Shown: positions 62,891 to 64,000 of the stretch, piece by piece
Layout: the number at the start of each line of letters is the position of its first letter
Numbering within the stretch: the stretch's first letter is position 1
Assembly: GCF_902168135.1 (NCBI RefSeq)
Contig: NZ_CABHOL010000052.1
Span: forward strand, 1-64,000
Direction: 5' to 3'
Length of the DNA stretch: 64,000 nt
From: an uncultured Fluviicola sp.
GTDB lineage: Bacteria; Bacteroidota; Bacteroidia; Flavobacteriales_D; Crocinitomicaceae
The notes under the pieces: generated by a model
The model's database searches: none
What the model was told of the DNA's origin: nothing
Seen by the model: the letters and a program-made list of their open reading frames with translations, nothing else
Program-made: the position numbers and the translations under genes

Positions 62891-63112
62891 ATGAATATTT
62901 TCAAACGAATTTTAGGAGTTGTCTGGCTTTTATTAGCTGCTCTCTCCGCTTACTTCTGTGTTGTCAAATTTGGAATCCCTAAGTTCTCCACGGGAAGCCA
63001 GGACGACCTGGTATTCGGGATCATCATTCTCTTTATACTAACTCCGCTGATCGTTTTGGGATTAGCCATTTTCGGGGTTTACGCTTTGAAAGGCGAATAT
63101 GACGACGAATAG
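62891..63112 (+). CDS. Small two-helix membrane protein
   Basis: The 73-residue protein has two hydrophobic helices (about 7-26 and 41-66) and an acidic end GEYDDE. It follows the MHS transporter gene by 16 bp and is probably co-transcribed, so it may be an accessory subunit. Similar small proteins beside MHS transporters occur in Bacteroidota; function unknown. Confidence 0.7.
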   Translation: MNIFKRILGVVWLLLAALSAYFCVVKFGIPKFSTGSQDDLVFGIIILFILTPLIVLGLAIFGVYALKGEYDDE

Positions 63113-63131
63113 TTAATCTGCATGTTTGACC

Positions 63132-63173
63132 AAGGATTAGGGGCGGAATATTTTCCGCCCCTAATCCTTTTTA
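63132..63173 (+). terminator. Terminator of the MHS transporter unit
   Basis: Perfect 17-bp arms (63132-63148 with 63153-63169), a 4-nt loop and a following T run lie 19 bp past the stop. Confidence 0.92.
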
Positions 63174-63205
63174 ATAATTTGCAAAACAGCCACACATACC
63201 TGCAA

Positions 63206-63240
63206 AAAAAGTCCCGATCGGAAACCGATCGGGACTTTTT
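63206..63240 (-). terminator. Terminator of acetyl-CoA synthetase
   Basis: Perfect 16-bp arms (63206-63221 with 63225-63240) with a 3-nt loop and A/T runs on both sides lie 15 bp past the minus-strand stop at 63256. Confidence 0.92.
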
Positions 63241-63255
63241 GTTTTTATGATCTTT

Positions 63256-64000
63256 TTACAAGGCGTTCTCCACAATCTCATCCACCACCAGCGGATCCAA
63301 AAGTGTAGAAGTATCTCCCAAACTCGTCACGTCTCCTTCTGCAATTTTTCGCAGGATACGACGCATGATCTTTCCGGAACGTGTTTTGGGTAAACCCGTA
63401 ACGAATTGGATCTTCTCCGGAATGGCAATTTTACCGATCTCTGCCGTAACAGATTCAACAATCGCTCCCCTTGCCTGATCCTGGTCCTCAACCGCAACTT
63501 CATGCTCACAAACCACAAACGCATAGATCGACTGGCCTTTTACCGGATGCGGATAACCCACCACAGCAGACTCGATAACCAATTCATTCGTATTGATTGC
63601 ATTTTCGATCTCAGCCGTACCAAAGCGGTGTCCCGAAACATTAATCACATCATCAATTCGCCCGATAATACGATACATCCCGTTTTCATCCCGTTTTGCT
63701 CCGTCGCCGGTAAAATAATACCCGTTGTAATGGGAAAAGTAATTGATGCGGCAGCGTTCGTGGTCACCGTAAGTAGTTCGCAATATAGATGGCCATGGGA
63801 ATTTAACGCACAAATATCCTTCTTCATTCGCCCCTTCAATCTCTTTTCCCTCCTGGTTCAATAAAACCGGCTGGATTCCCGGTAAAGGATACCCGGCAAA
63901 TGTTGGTTTCTGGGGTGAAATATTTCCAATTCCTGAAATCATGATTCCGCCCGTTTCTGTCTGCCACCAGTTGTCAACCACCGGACAGCGCCCTTTCCCG
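63256..64000 (-). CDS. acs: Acetyl-CoA synthetase, C-terminal part (gene continues past window edge)
   Basis: The visible frame runs through the window edge at 64000; the GTG at 63981 is internal. Motifs are VDNWWQTETGG, YYFTGDGAKRDENGMYRIIG, RIDDVINVSGHRFGTAEIE and the acetylation-site region PKTRSGKIMRRILRK. It converts acetate, ATP and CoA to acetyl-CoA. About 248 of an expected 650 residues are present. It is convergent with the MHS transporter unit, which could import a related acid, though this is only suggestive. Confidence 0.95.
   Translation of the reverse strand, partial: GKGRCPVVDNWWQTETGGIMISGIGNISPQKPTFAGYPLPGIQPVLLNQEGKEIEGANEEGYLCVKFPWPSILRTTYGDHERCRINYFSHYNGYYFTGDGAKRDENGMYRIIGRIDDVINVSGHRFGTAEIENAINTNELVIESAVVGYPHPVKGQSIYAFVVCEHEVAVEDQDQARGAIVESVTAEIGKIAIPEKIQFVTGLPKTRSGKIMRRILRKIAEGDVTSLGDTSTLLDPLVVDEIVENAL

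Overview
The window is the start of a contig from a Bacteroidota genome, most likely Flavobacteriales (Crocinitomicaceae/Fluviicola-like). I infer this from many proteins with type IX secretion (T9SS) C-terminal sorting tails, DUF4374, LURP-one and PorT-like beta-barrel families, near absence of Shine-Dalgarno sites, TAnnTTTG-like promoter boxes and moderate AT richness. Bases 1-47 are not genomic: they are an Illumina Nextera P5/i5 adapter with the Tn5 mosaic end, so the contig truly begins at base 48 and truncates the first gene. I see no rRNA, tRNA, CRISPR array, prophage or intact insertion sequence.

Layout. 0-3 kb: a TonB-dependent receptor and a truncated DUF4374 lipoprotein, resembling the XusA/XusB xenosiderophore uptake pair. 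3.2-9.1 kb: a secreted metalloprotease, then a plus-strand run with a sterol-desaturase-like hydroxylase, a methyltransferase and two tandem DUF1304 proteins. 9.4-18.2 kb: aroQ and xerD start head to head almost without a gap; then an ECF sigma factor coupled to a protein with an inner-membrane helix and an outer-membrane barrel, an XRE-like regulator and large secreted proteins. 18.5-27.1 kb: mostly minus-strand housekeeping genes (rimO, lgt, trhO, dnaB, xth). 27.3-36.2 kb: a MutS2-like protein without Smr domain, a POT-like transporter flanked by microsatellites, tgt-lptG-DUF481, a glycosyltransferase and an ECF sigma factor. 36.2-51.5 kb: secreted T9SS proteins, a membrane TPR-HTH regulator, topoisomerase IB, acyl-CoA synthetase, and an amidohydrolase/SDR/membrane-protein operon. 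51.7-58.6 kb: purL, rsmG, further secreted proteins, DUF1801 and LURP-one proteins. 58.6-59.5 kb is a gene desert filled with a repeat array. 59.5-64 kb: an orphan LytTR response regulator, DUF3995, an InsA-like DNA-binding protein, an MHS-type transporter with a small membrane partner, and the C-terminal part of acetyl-CoA synthetase running off the window.

How it works together. Seven proteins carry T9SS-type or related tails (metalloprotease, phosphatase, several adhesin-like proteins), but no T9SS machinery is encoded here. Envelope sensing is prominent: two ECF sigma factors, one translationally coupled to a trans-envelope protein, plus a TPR-HTH regulator and a LytTR regulator.

The least explained signals are non-coding. 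(1) An array of six units at 58.65-59.35 kb with a repeated ACCTAAC-containing box and alternating spacing of about 90 and 120 bp, with hairpins in several units; a similar hairpin plus box occurs alone at 22.06-22.13 kb. (2) A family of long perfect palindromes used as terminators, one of which supplies the stop codon of topoisomerase IB. (3) Microsatellites of 10-bp and 8-bp units flanking the POT-like transporter. (4) An orphan terminator with a possible structured small RNA near 46.5 kb. Several intergenic elements with imperfect terminal inverted repeats also occur (9.1, 26.2, 51.5 and 54.0 kb).
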